A stretch of DNA of 55,835 nucleotides from Chara braunii (Eukaryota > Streptophyta > Charophyceae > Charales > Characeae). Position 1 is the first letter of the stretch; the number at the start of each line of letters is the position of its first letter. The notes beneath the pieces were generated by a model. That model saw nothing but the letters and a program-made list of their open reading frames with translations. It was not told the origin of the DNA and searched no databases. The translations under genes were made by a program, and so were the position numbers. Positions 10,206 to 20,636 of this stretch are shown here, one piece after another. The stretch covers positions 3,446,159-3,501,993 of the forward strand of contig BFEA01000067.1 of NCBI GenBank assembly GCA_003427395.1, in the 5' to 3' direction.

Positions 10206-10772
10206 GTGGACCTCTGGCTCACTCTCCAACAAACCCTGCCCGATGACGCGCCAATGATAATAGCAGGCGACTTCAACACCACTCTTTACCCGGAAATGGA
10301 TCGCAGATCACTTTCACAGCAATCTAACCCCGGAATGCAGCCGCCTCCCCACGCCCATCTTGATGCCGTCATGCTCCAACAGTTTATGGACGACAGACAG
10401 TTGGAAGACGCAGTTAGACTGCTGCACCCATCTCAGAAGGCCTACATTGGCCAGAATGGTGTGGCCAACTCAAGGATCGACCTCACGCTAATCTCAAACT
10501 TGAAAGACCTGACGGGCCTGCTCACAACCGCAGATATTACACCCATAAGTCCCTGCAAGTCTTTTGACCACAGAATGATCACTCTCGGTCTATCCTTCCA
10601 TGGCCACATAAAGAGGGGCCCAAGATTCTACAAACTTAACACCTCCCTGCTGCCCGTCCCCACCTTCAAGGACATGGTCAACACATTCTGGCATTACTGG
10701 CAAACACAAAAACCTCCATCAGGGGACAAAGTTGCATGGTTCAATGACGGCATTGCACAACTAAGACTCTAA
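10206..10772 (+). pseudogene. LINE copy B endonuclease C-terminal half
   Basis: Open for 188 codons with GDFNTT, NSRIDLT and SFDHRM endonuclease blocks. Compared with copy A it lacks about five residues around TCLSD and has two extra residues near ISNLKD. It ends at a stop after IAQLRL, caused by a small frame change relative to copy A, where the frame continues RDRAKK. N-terminal catalytic residues (Asn, Glu, Tyr) are missing through truncation. Confidence 0.9.
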
Positions 10773-10836
10773 GAGACCGTGCTAAAAAGTACTTTATCCA
10801 CACGCGAGAAACCGTAAGGCCATCCTAGAGAGACTC

Positions 10837-12359
10837 ATGAGCCGGCTGGAAGAGTGGGATGAACAGCTAATGGAAAACCCTACACATCAAGCTACTTTCC
10901 AGGAACTCCAAACAGCGAGAAACCACCTCCAAGAATACATAGACCGACAATCGCAAGCTTGGAGGATCCACGCGAGGATCAAACGGGATCAAACAGAAGG
11001 GACAATGGCAAGAACCTTCTTCAACAAAGCCAAAGCAAGAGCAAGGGCAAACACAGTCCCTAGACTCAAACACCTGTTTGATCCCAACGCCCCGGTGGCC
11101 TCTAACGCATATACCATAGTGGACTATGCATCAAAATATTACCAAAAACTGTTCACATCAGAGACACCCAACAGACCTCAGAATGAGGTCCTCCATGCAA
11201 GGGAAGAGCTGCTGCAAGTGATTCAGACTCGCCTCACCCTTCCCCAAAGAGTCGGACGGACAAACCTATAGCCCGAGAGGAAGTCTCGGAGGCCCTGGAG
11301 GAGATGGAAGACGAAAAAACGCCGGGAGTGGATGCCTTCCCCAAAGAATTTTGGAAGAACTTTTGGGACCTGCTATCAGACGATCTGATGGAATACATTA
11401 CAGCAGTGCAGAGAGAAGGTTCCTTCGGAGGCATGATGGGACAAGGTGTCACTACTCTCCTGTACAAGAAAGGGGATAAAGAGGAAATCAGAAATTACAA
11501 GCCAATTACCCTACTTCTTGTCCCCTACAAACTGGTGGCTAAGACACTCACTAGAAGATTACTGTCGTTGATGAACCTTCTCATACACCCAGATCAGTCA
11601 GGCTTCATGCCTAATCGTAACATCCAAGACAATATCCTACTAGTTAACGAGACTATCAAGTATGCCCGTCAACGTACGGTCCAGGCTGCGAAACTCTTCA
11701 TAGACTTCGAGAAAGCCTATGACCACGTTGACTGGGACTTTTTGGACATGTGTCTGACTAAGATGAACTTTGGTCCGGTGTTCTCAAATTAGGTGCAGCT
11801 CTTACATAGGTCGACATCAACAAACATCTCGCTGAATGGCCATTTAGCAGCCCCGATCCTCCTTCAGAGGTCGGTCAGACAAGGGGATCCCATTGCACCC
11901 CTGCTCTTTGTTATCGTGATGGAATCCCCGGCCGCCCTTATTAGATCCCACCCACAGATCCGCAAAATCCCCATCTCTGATGTACCAGAGCACCTCATAC
12001 CGATCACATCTCTCTTCGCAGACGATCTTACGGTGCTGATCAAAGCGGACGACCAAAGTCTTCGTGCTTTGACACAAGTCGTATATCACTTTTCACTGGC
12101 AGCAGATATGAAAGTCAATTCGGGATCTAAAACTAAGTGGTGGTGGCTACACCCGCAGGACATTGGTCCGCCGCCAGAGCCTCAAGTCTCATGGGCAGCC
12201 AAGGAAACAACCTTGCGCATTTTGGGAGTGCGACTAACAGCGCTCGACCCCCCTCTAGACCATAGGGAAACGCTGGTGGACCTGGCAGTAGACCATCTGG
12301 GCCGTTGGGAGGGACTGCATACCTCTCTCAATCGCAAATATGCAGGAAGAAGCATATGA
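10837..12359 (+). pseudogene. LINE copy B reverse transcriptase, broken
   Basis: Three consecutive open pieces (10837-11271, 11304-11792, 11793-12359) give one RT. They contain KTPGVDAFPKEFWK, NYKPITLL, SGFMPNRNIQDNI, FIDFEKAYDHVDW with the motif-A Asp, the motif-B-like block SVRQGDPIAPLLF, and the catalytic FADD box in ITSLFADDLTVL. After that come the SLAADMKVN thumb-start motif and RILGVRL. A frameshift near 11270 and a TAG at about 11790 inactivate it. The protein stops before the C-terminal zinc-finger region typical of plant LINE ORF2. Confidence 0.92.
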
Positions 12360-12602
12360 ATCCATTCAAATGCAAAGATCAACAATCATGTATCCATGAA
12401 AAATTAAAAATCAACATTTCATCGGGCACGTCGCAATGGGTCGAGCATCCGCTGTCCGTCCGCTCGCGCCTGCACCACACCTGCACACACCGAGTAATAT
12501 CCAGGCGCGATTCCCCAAACAATCAACTCTAATCCTGCATGCCCCTGCGGTTACAGGCGGACCAAAGTCCCAAGAGGCAGCCTTCCCCGACAACGACACC
12601 AC
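12360..12602. other. No gene recognised
   Basis: Short stretch between LINE copy B and the direct repeat. It does not look like the missing 5' part of LINE copy A. Confidence 0.4.
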
Positions 12603-12783
12603 TGTCGACCGGAAGAAGAAGTCTGTCGGCACACCGATCGGACCTTGTAACTCACGCCGTGTTTGTCACCCACGGGAGGGTCGTTCGGGGCTCCTGTAAC
12701 CTGCAAGAAAGCTGTTAGTCCACGTCCACATAAATGGAGATTGGAAATGACTATAGACACGACCACGAGTCTCTCATAGTCCA
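12603..12783 (-). repeat. 182-bp direct repeat copy B, with an exon-like segment
   Basis: Second copy of 1706-1887, in the same orientation. The minus-strand splice-acceptor-like TTCTTGCAG and the following open frame (VTGAPNDPPVGDKHGV) are kept. Similarity starts sharply at TGTCGACC and stops sharply after CATAGTCCA in both copies. Confidence 0.65.
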
Positions 12784-13164
12784 CCGTATGGAAGGAACAA
12801 AAAATATGTTTCTATTTAATCGGGTTCCCGTCGTCGGTAACAGGGCCGCTGATCCCATGGAATAGTGCTCGAACTCTCAATGTTTGAGGCTGAATCGAGC
12901 GTCCATCGTGGCCACTGTTCTCGATCTAGTTTCACGATGAGTCGACCTTACTGCCTGTTCCCCTCAGAAGGAGAAAAACCCAACGATCAAGTCCAGCTCC
13001 CAACCGACTGAGTCAACCAGTTTGTACCTCGGACAAATTTCCCCCTCTCGTTGAAGCCCGCACGGGTTCAGGTCTCACCCTGTCTTACTCTAGTCCCAGC
13101 CCGGTCTCAAATGTTCCTGCCTGGTTTGCAGGCCCTGGTTTAACTCAAAAGTCCTGGTCTCTGC
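12784..13164. other. No gene recognised
   Basis: Pyrimidine-rich lead-in to the minisatellites. Phrases of the GTCCCAGCCCGGTCTCA type foreshadow the array. Confidence 0.4.
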
Positions 13165-13345
13165 CGAAAACCCCAGTCCAGTCCAAAGTCACGGTCCGTC
13201 CAAAGTCTCGGTCCCGCCCAAAGTCACAGCCCCTGCAAAGTCCCGGTCCTGTCCAAACTCACGGTCCCGTCCGAAGTCCCGGTCCCGTCCAAACTCACGA
13301 TCCCGTCCAAAGTCTCGGTCTCGTCAAAGTCACGGTCCGCCTTCG
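13165..13345. repeat. Minisatellite 1, 18-20 bp unit
   Basis: About nine imperfect units of the form CGGTCCCGTCCAAAGTC, with degenerate longer copies (TCCGCCTTCAAAGTC) to about 13500. Confidence 0.88.
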
Positions 13346-13569
13346 AAGTTTAGGCCCTCCGGTACATTCGCGATCCACCTTCAAAAGTCCAGGCCAGCTG
13401 GTTCATTCGCGGTCCGCCTTCAAAATTCCGGTTCGCCGAAGGAATCCGTGGCTGCCTTCAAAGTCTTGGTCCGCCGGTCAAACCTTGGTCTCTTTTCGAA
13501 TTCCAAGGCCCACTGGTCCGCGCTCCAAGTCTCAACCCACACCCAAAGACCCAGTTCCACTTCGAGGAC

Positions 13570-13850
13570 CGTTTGTGTGGTGTGTGCGCGCTGATGTGCG
13601 AGGCTACCCTCGCCCCGCTCCTGAATGCGCGCGGGTGCGCGTTAAATGCGCACGAGCTTCTCATGCGTCCAGATCCCGATTCGTGCGTGAATGCGCTGAT
13701 GCGCGCGGCCATCCGCGCCCTTTTCTCGAACGTACGCAGGTGCGCGTTGATGCGCGCGATCTTCCCACTCGTCCTGATCCATCTCCCGAATGTGAGCGGG
13801 TACATGCGTTTGATCCCGACAGTCTGCCCGTGTGCGCCTAGTTATCCCCG
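13570..13850. repeat. Minisatellite 2, degenerate 60-70 bp unit
   Basis: Repeated themes GCGCTGATGCGCGCGG, TGCGCGTTGATGCGCG and CGAATGYGCG recur about every 60-70 bp. Very GC-rich with alternating purine-pyrimidine (GCGCG) cores. Confidence 0.65.
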
Positions 13851-13914
13851 ACGTGCGCGTTTGGGCGAGTGTGCGTACGTGACTCTGCACGATTTCCCAG
13901 ATCTGTGCTCGCTT

Positions 13915-14295
13915 GCGCACGTGCGAGCACGTGACTCCACGTGCTTTCCCTGATCCTTGCGCATGTGCGTGTGTGATCCCTCACGCTTTTCCGATCCATG
14001 CGCGTTTGCGCGCGTGACTCCACACACTTTCCCCTATCCATGCACGTTCGCGCGCGTGTCTCCCCATGCTTTCCCGATCCGTGCAAGTTTGTGCGCGTTT
14101 CTCCCCGTGCTTTCCTGATCCGTGCGCGTTTGTGCACATGGAGCGTGTGACTCCACGCGCTTTTCCCGATCCGTGCGCGTTCGCACACGTGTCTCCCCAC
14201 GCTTTTCCGATCCGTGCCCGTTTGTGCGCGTGTGAGCTCGTGACTCCACGTGCTTTCCCCGATCCGTGCGCATTTGCGTGCGTGACCCCTCTCTC
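13915..14295. repeat. Minisatellite 3, about 43-45 bp unit
   Basis: About eight units reading approximately GATCCGTGCGCGTTTGCGCG, then CGTGACTCCACGYGCTTTCC. Divergence between neighbours is about 10-20 per cent by eye. Each unit has a GCGCGTTTGCGCGC near-palindrome. Confidence 0.88.
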
Positions 14296-14299
14296 ACGT

Positions 14300-15750
14300 A
14301 CCTATTCGCTTGTAGCTATGGCGCCCGAATGCGCTTGCTCGCCTTCCTCTTCGACGTTCTTTGTCCGAAGTGCCCCTTTGCTGATGCGCCAGAGTACCTC
14401 TCGTTCCGTGATTCCCGAGTTCCAACTAAGCGCCTCTGCGTGTGCATCCGGAAAGTGTCGAGCTCCTCTAGTGCACCCGTAGGTGGGCATGTAGAAAGTG
14501 TCTAGCTTCTCTGGTGCGCATGTAGTGCATGTCGGAAGTGTCCGGATCCTGGGCCCGGTTCGACTTTTGTACTTTGTCGGGCCCTTTCCGAAGTGTGCCT
14601 CAGTCCTCGCACGCTGCGAGGCTGCTGACAAGATGCAGCGCCCCGGTACCGTGGCTCCCCCAAGCCTATGCCCAGGCCTGTTTGGGTCCCCAAAGAGTTT
14701 TCAGTGAAAGGGGTCTTTTTGTCGAGTACCGGGCCTTTTGCAACGCCCTGCTACCAAGGGGCGCTTACCCAAAATTCATGGATACGCTTTTTCCTGACGC
14801 CTTGGCCTAGACACTCATTGCGTGAATCTGATATCGTATCTTTTGATGTCGGATGCGATCCCGCCACGTAAATTGACCGAATCCAATTCTCCTCAAGTGC
14901 TATCATCAAGGAAGTAAAGGGCGGCGTAAGGCTAGAGCCGCCCGACAACGAGCGCAGATGTGGCGTTGCTATGGCCGGCGTCAGGTTTGACTATGTGGCC
15001 GCAAACGTTAAAAGCGGTTATTTTGGTTTTATTAAAAAAGGCTTTGGGACCGTGTAGCACGCGGTACAATAGGGCATTTCGTCGCGTCCGCCTGCTAGTG
15101 AGGGTCCTTACCCCGTCTTGGCAAGGGCATGTGCGAACAGGCTTTAGCTCAAATAAAGTTTGGGTTTTCGCCACTGAGAAAGTAAAGGCGCGACTTTGGC
15201 GTGACGAGTGGTGTGTGGGGCGGCTACGAGTGACACCAGGTTTTTCGAGCGGCAAATACTGATGTTCGGCGGCTGTGGATCTGACCAGTAGGCTAAATTT
15301 TTGCCTTGGAGCGTATGGGTAGGCCCACGTGCGATATTGTATCCATTCATATGGATTATGGCTAATGCTAGTACCAACCTTGGGCCTAGTACTATTGGTT
15401 ACAGTGTCAGACTTTCATCAAGGAGATTTAGTGATTGAAGTCAGCAGTCGACATTAAAAAGTGATGGAGTGGCTTGAAGGAGCTATCCCCTTTGGTTTTG
15501 CTGCCGACTGCAACATTGGGCCCAGACAGTGTCGCGGGGATGGGCATTTTGCTACCACCTCGAGAGGTGGTGGCAAATTCTCTTTTGGCCATGACAAATT
15601 CTCTTTCGCCTTTTGGGAATTCGTAAAAGAAAATTTCCGTGCTTTGTGACCATGTGAGGCACCAATTTTGCAATTTCCAGAGAGTCCCGCTCGTGTCCTT
15701 TCTGATTTGCAACCCATTTGTGACCGGGCGGGGTATGATTTCAGCAAAAT
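14300..15750. other. No gene recognised
   Basis: A few short repeats (AGTGTCTAGCTTCTCTGGTGC-like phrases at 14450-14550) and a perfect small hairpin CCACCTCGAGAGGTGG near 15556. No domain or RNA gene is supported. Confidence 0.45.
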
Positions 15751-15751
15751 T

Positions 15752-16045
15752 CAGCGGCTTATCTCAGTTGGTAAGGCACGCAAGTGGCATTTGGGAGGTC
15801 TTGGGTTCAATCCCCATTGGCCTCATGTACCTTCCTGGGCATGCTTGGCGCCCGCCACCTAGAGATAGCCCATCGGTCCCCCCAATTGGCATTAAAAAAC
15901 AGTCTCTGCTGATGTTCATAGGGGGAGGGGTAATCAGGGAGGCACAGTGACTGGCCACTAGATGATGCTCGGTCCCTCTGCTATGGGCTGTCCCCTGGCC
16001 GGTGTCCCCCATTAGGGGTTCCCTGAAGGCAATAAATAAATGAAT
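15752..16045 (+). mobile_element. tRNA-derived SINE, copy S1
   Basis: Contains a pol III A-box-like TATCTCAGTTGG (about 15760) and B-box-like GGTTCAATCC (about 15804), 44 bp apart as in tRNA promoters. A shared body follows (TGGGCATGCTTGGCGCCCGC; GAGGCACAGTGACTGGCC) and it ends in GGCAATAAATAAATGAATAA. The body matches S2 (16755-17144, opposite strand) and the head matches S3 (22501-22640). Confidence 0.85.
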
Positions 16046-16048
16046 AAA

Positions 16049-16080
16049 TATATATATATATATAATGAATAAAATATATA

Positions 16081-16143
<63 letters not shown>
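16049..16143. repeat. (AT)n microsatellite
   Basis: Nearly pure TA dinucleotides directly after the A/T-rich tail of SINE S1. It probably grew from that tail. Confidence 0.95.
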
Positions 16144-16146
<3 letters not shown>

Positions 16147-16149
16147 AAG

Positions 16150-16754
16150 GCTAATTCCTTAAGCCCAACCAATTCAACTAGCGTAGCGTCCGCGGTGCGG
16201 GTGGTACGCCCACAACCAAAAAGCGGGAAACGACATGCCCACCGGGAGACGACACGCCCACCGGGAAACAAATAGAAAAGAAAAAACGAAAAGACAAAAC
16301 GACACACCCACCGGGAAACAAAAAGAAAAGAAAAAACAAAAAGCGGGAAAAATAAGAAAAAAAAGAGGAACGACACGCCAACCATGAAACAAAAAGAAAA
16401 GCAAAAACGAAAAGCGGGAAACGACAGGCCAAAAACGACAATGCTAAAAGAAAAAAAGGCCGCCCGCTTATCGACGGCAGCGACTTCAAGATATTCCCTC
16501 ACATCTACGCCCGCCGCCGCCCGGCCTCGTGGGTTCGCTCACTCGTTTAATGGCGCGCAGTGAACATTTCGGTACGCGCGCCCCTCTGCACACTCCCCTG
16601 CACACTCCCCTGCCCTGGATCGCCTTCATCCGCCGGCCCTCCTCAAAACTTCGACCCCAAATCCGGCGTGCAGCGGACCATCGACCTCCTCCCCGCGGTC
16701 AATGCTGCTTAAGGGGTAGGATTACCTGTCAAATCTGGACAGGACGGCCTTTCA
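16150..16754. other. No gene recognised
   Basis: A degenerate repeat of CGACACRCCCACCGGGAAAC-type phrases interspersed with AAAAAGAAAAGAAAAAAC runs at 16220-16440; the rest is unremarkable. Confidence 0.5.
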
Positions 16755-17144
16755 GGCCTTTTTTATTGTCATTATAGTATTACGGGGAACCCCGTATCAG
16801 CCACATCCATGCTCAAGCCTCCAACGACGGAACATGCGAGAGCTGCACCCACCAGCAGGTGCAATACCTGCTACGGCAGGTGGGCGATACCGGCCGTGGG
16901 TCAGCCGGTAGCATCAGGACCAAGCTTCTTCTATGGGCCAGTCACTGTGCCTCCCCTCCGGTCCCCTCCCCCAAAGAACATCAGCAGTCTCTGCTCAATG
17001 CCACTCGGGGGGACCAACGGCATATCTCTAGGTGGCGGGCGCCAAGCTTGCCCGGGAAGGTGCATGAGGCCGATGGGGATTGAACCCAAGAGCTCCTGAA
17101 TGCCACATGCATGCCTTACCAACTGAGCTGTGAGGTCCCCACCC
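16755..17144 (-). mobile_element. tRNA-derived SINE, copy S2
   Basis: Minus-strand copy of the S1 family. A box CAGCTCAGTTGGTAAGGC begins near 17132, B box GGTTCAATCC near 17086. The same body follows (CGCCCGCCACCTAGAGATA; GAGGCACAGTGACTGGCC). About 90 bp near the 3' part are absent from S1, including CCTGCCGTAGCAGG. It ends near GGGGTTCCCCGTAATACT. Confidence 0.85.
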
Positions 17145-17154
17145 TCGAATCTTG

Positions 17155-17640
17155 TAAAAAAAAAAAAAAAAAAAAGATTTCAGCAAACAATTCAGCAGAT
17201 TTTGCTAGACTGCCACCGCTGTGTGAGTACGCCCGCTGCGCATCCGTGCCCTCACGGTAAGTCAATCATCCCATGACAGCAGCACGGCTCAATGTATGAC
17301 GGCCTTTTGTTACACAAGCCAACGGCGGGGCGAATGCGAACGCATGTTTGAAATGATGTTGGCGCCGCGCAATGACCTTGGCGCCAACGGAACCTTTCTT
17401 CGGAGATGACCCCGTTCAGCCATTGTGTTGGCGCGTCAGACGAGCCTGTTCGGCGCGGACACTGGCTTCGAAAACGCTTTGTCCCAAGTTGTCCGCAGCT
17501 CAAATTAGGCGCGGCGTTTTGCTTCCTTCCCCTCCCGCCTCCTGTTGTACCTGTGTCGCAGCGGCGAAAGGCCCGCCCAGCCCTCTCTTTTCACGCGCGC
17601 AATTTTGCTTAGAGCGCTAAGGCGGCGGGAATACGTCGCT
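17155..17640. other. A-run and region upstream of the RPL26 copy
   Basis: A run of about 19 A at 17157-17175, then unique sequence. GCCCTCTCTTTTCACGC near 17580 resembles the oligopyrimidine start of ribosomal-protein mRNAs, which would make part of this the 5' UTR of the RPL26 copy. That is only suggestive. Confidence 0.35.
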
Positions 17641-17647
17641 AGCAGCC

Positions 17648-18096
17648 TTGAAGTTCAATCCACGCGTCTGCTCTTCCCGCCGAAAGGCGCCCACGGCGTA
17701 CTTCGCCGCGCGTTCCAGTGTTAGGCGCATTTTCATGAGCTCGCCGCTCTCGTCGGATTCGAGGAACAAGTTCAATGTGCGGTCTGTTACCATCAGGAAG
17801 GATGATGAGGTCTCCGTCGTGAGGGGCACGTTCAAGGGCAGAGACGCCATAGTTGTGAAGTCCACAGGAAGAAGAGGGGCATCCACGTCGATCTGATCAC
17901 GCGGGAGAAGGTTAATGGCGCCCCTGTCAATGTGGGCATTCATCCGTCGAAGGTGGTCATCACAAAGCTGAAACTGGACAAGGACAGGAAGGCTCTGCTG
18001 GAGAGGAGAGGCAAAGGAAGGGCACCAGACGCCAAGGGAGAGAAGGCCAAGTTTACGGAATCTGAGGTGCAGCAGGCCATGCAAGATGTGGACTAA
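17648..18096 (+). pseudogene. RPL26: Ribosomal protein L26 (eL24/uL24 family) intronless copy, frameshifted
   Basis: The translation matches cytosolic large-subunit protein L26. It starts [13 protein letters not shown] and continues [32 protein letters not shown] and [11 protein letters not shown]. After a one-base loss near 17853 the second frame gives [38 protein letters not shown] and the C-terminus ending QDVD. TREKVNG and the DVD end are plant-like. The usual ATG is TTG at 17648, a Lys in the KOW-like loop reads Ile, and the frame is broken mid-protein, so a normal L26 cannot be made. It has no introns over full length (about 148 codons), consistent with a retrocopy, although some plant L26 genes also lack coding introns. 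No clear A-tail or target duplication was seen. Confidence 0.93.
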
Positions 18097-19155
18097 ATTT
18101 TGAGCGCGGAGGAACGAAACCCGGGCGGACGTGTAAGGAAGACGGCGGGGAATGCGCGAGAGTGGGGAAGGATAGGTGCACTCTTATTACTACAGTATGT
18201 CTGCATAGAGGAGGGGAGTTGGTGGCGACCAGCTCTTACTAGGAATTGCTACAGTCGGGCATGTTTTTGATCAGGGTGGTAGAAGACGGGGCATTGGCGG
18301 GATGTTTGTTGAGCTCTGTGAAGTCGAAGCTGAAGCCCTTTTTGAGCGGGTTCTGACGGGGGCTTTGCACGCATTGCTGAGAGGAGGGGGTATTTTTGTT
18401 GTCGTGCTGCACTACTTCACCACCGGCTGCGGCGGAGGAGGAGAAAGAGGAAGGGGGCAATGCGAGAATGTGAATCCGCCCCACGACGGGCAGGGAAGGT
18501 TGTAATCTTGTTCGACTCGGAATGACTTTTGCTCAGAGCTCATTGCGCGTGATTTTTCGGTCTTCCCTTATTTCTTTTTTGCACATGGCACCCCCTTGGA
18601 CCCTCCTTTTGTTGGAAGGAATGGTTGCTGCTGCTACTTCTTTTCAGAAAAAAGAAAAGAAAAAAGGCCTGCCTACACTTGCCCAGATCCGCCAAACGCC
18701 ACCAAGGCACCTGCTGGGGCTGGGTCCGATTTTGTGTAAATTATATGAGTCGATAACGATGGAAACCTGTCCCTTTCTCATCCCTCTGTCACCTTGCTAA
18801 TATTTTTTATTTTTTATTTTCCCCTTTTTTGGGACACCTGGCTAAGCCTCCCGAAGGCCAAGTATTTGAGAGGGGGATCTACGGCTAGGATGCAGCATCT
18901 CTTGTTCTCGTCCTGTCGTTCAGGGAACGCTTATCCACACTTATTGGGCCTCGCTCAACTGCAGGACATTCTGCATGTATCTGAAGGTTAATGGTGCTAA
19001 TACATTCAATACGTTCGATCAGTGAGACTGCATCTAGTGCGAAGTGCTGTCCAGTTACATGCTGAATGTTCATTAGTGGAGCAAGGCCTATTATCCATAC
19101 TTATCCATACTTTGATCTGTTGTGGTTGTCGTGTTCTGAAAATCATCTTTGCCAG
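18097..19155. other. No gene recognised
   Basis: Includes a possible RPL26 3' UTR remnant and unique sequence. If the open frame at 19156 is a real exon, this could be its upstream intron, since ATCTTTGCCAG at 19145-19155 is acceptor-like. Confidence 0.4.
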
Positions 19156-20382
19156 ATTGGAAACGGGATTTTCCGAAGGGTGATGAACCCAAATGGACCT
19201 TCACGGATGTATGGGGGTGGATACGGGGGGGCAGTGGTGAAAGCAACACATCAAGAACGTGACATGCTTAATACCGCAGCAGTAGCAGGAGGAGGAGGAG
19301 GAGGAGGAGGAGGAGGAGGAGGAGGAGAGGGGCGTTATGTGAATGGGATTTGCGGTGAGAGTGAGGGATCCATTTTGTGCGATCCTCTGGGGGGCGTTTA
19401 TTCTGAACGGGAGTTGGGATCCGAATGCACGTTTACCCCGACTGGAAAGTGGGAAGGGGGAAAGCTTGGAACATATGTGGAGACGACGACACGTGTCGCG
19501 TTTCAAGCATCCAATCAGTCGATAAAATGCGCGCCAAGGAAGAAAAACTTGTTAAGCATCCGATCTGTCCTTGTAGATGGGCCGTTACGCGAGCATGAAC
19601 AGGATGGGACAGAAGCATCAGCCACTCTTTCCCCCTTTTCTAATAGAGCCGTCCAGGGCCAGGAAGAGCTGAGTGATAGCTATTATCACCCATCAGGAGC
19701 CTCCCCTATCTTGGAGTCCAATAACGATGACGGATGGTCAGTGACCCGATGTGAGAGAGACAGAATGAACTCTTCGCCATCGCCGCGCTCACCAAACATG
19801 AGGGTGTGGAATGAAAGAGTAAGAGGGAAGTCAAGAGGAGGAGAACTCGGTGGAGAACGAGGAGGAGGAGGAGGAGGAGGAGGAGGAGGAGGAGGAGGAG
19901 TGATCATGATGAGCAAAGAGGAGCAACAAGTTGTTTGTTCCGGGTGTTGGCAAACGTCAGCCTACCGGTGCGGTGAGGAAGACGGGATTCGTGGAGGATT
20001 TTCGACTAGGGTCGCGATCGAGAATCGGGATTGCCCACAACTGAGCCAACAGTGTGGGAGCTGTGATGACTTCGACGCGAGAACAAGGGGGGGGGGTAGC
20101 TGTCCGGGAAGAGTTGGACTGATGGAGACTCCACTAAGTCAGCTCAGTAAATGCGGGAACTTCGTGGCCAGGTTTATCAACGAGGAGGAGGGCAACTCGT
20201 CTTCCGTGAGCAAGGCCATGGAACAAGCAGCCGCTATGCGCGAGGAGATCCGGCGTATGCGAGAAGACGCAGCGACTCTGGCTCTCAAAATTGGAGAGCT
20301 GCATGCCACGGATGCAAATGCGCTCCGCCGAGCTGCTACCATGATGCGCGAACACATTCACTACCTCGGACAACAGATTCAG
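19156..20382 (+). CDS. Unrecognised long exon with poly-Gly tracts and a C-terminal coiled coil
   Basis: A single frame stays open for about 409 codons between an acceptor-like CTTTGCCAG and a donor-like CAG/GTCCGT at 20382/20383, where the frame ends exactly on a codon. Two (GGA)n tracts encode glycine runs of about 13. Between them the sequence is Ser/Gly/Arg-rich and looks disordered (SSPSPRSPNMRVWNERVRG). A Cys-containing stretch follows (VVCSGCWQTSAYRCG), and the last 55 codons form a convincing helical coiled coil (MEQAAAMREEIRRMREDAA; LRRAATMMREHIHYLGQQIQ). No family is recognised. Just after the donor comes a (CT)/(GT) tract, so the next exon, if any, lies beyond that repeat or is lost. 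A chance long frame is possible because GGA repeats suppress stops, but the coiled coil ending on a splice donor argues for a real exon. Confidence 0.5.
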
Positions 20383-20456
20383 GTCCGTCTTTCTCTGTCT
20401 CTCTCTATGCCTGCGAAGGAGCCTACTCAAATGTGCCCGCCTGCGCGCATGTTTCT

Positions 20457-20500
20457 CTGTGTGTGTGTGTGTGTGAGTGCGTGTGTGTGTGTGCGCGCGC

Positions 20501-20573
<73 letters not shown>

Positions 20574-20574
20574 N

Positions 20575-20636
<62 letters not shown>
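20457..20636. repeat. (GT)n microsatellite with one N
   Basis: About 80 GT dinucleotides, N at 20574, with a small CGCG interruption near 20493. Confidence 0.97.

Larger units (their letters stand above)
10198..12359 (+). mobile_element. LINE copy B (endonuclease and RT), truncated at both ends
   Basis: The plus strand starts within the endonuclease at CCGACAGGGTGGACC, equivalent to minus copy A at about 6100, and continues through the RT palm to about 12359. It has no 5' ORF1 and no A-tail. It is the same family as copy A at very high similarity, so 10198-11760 and 4538-6105 form an inverted repeat. Confidence 0.88.

Noticed and set aside
4342-12359. A single twin-primed LINE insertion
   Set aside because: The two opposed parts overlap in the element map (both contain endonuclease and RT), and the minus part has its own U6 and A-tail, so simple twin priming of one RNA does not explain it.
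13458-14297. Several overlapping Arg/His/Thr-rich frames
   Set aside because: They follow the minisatellite units and change frame with them; no domain.
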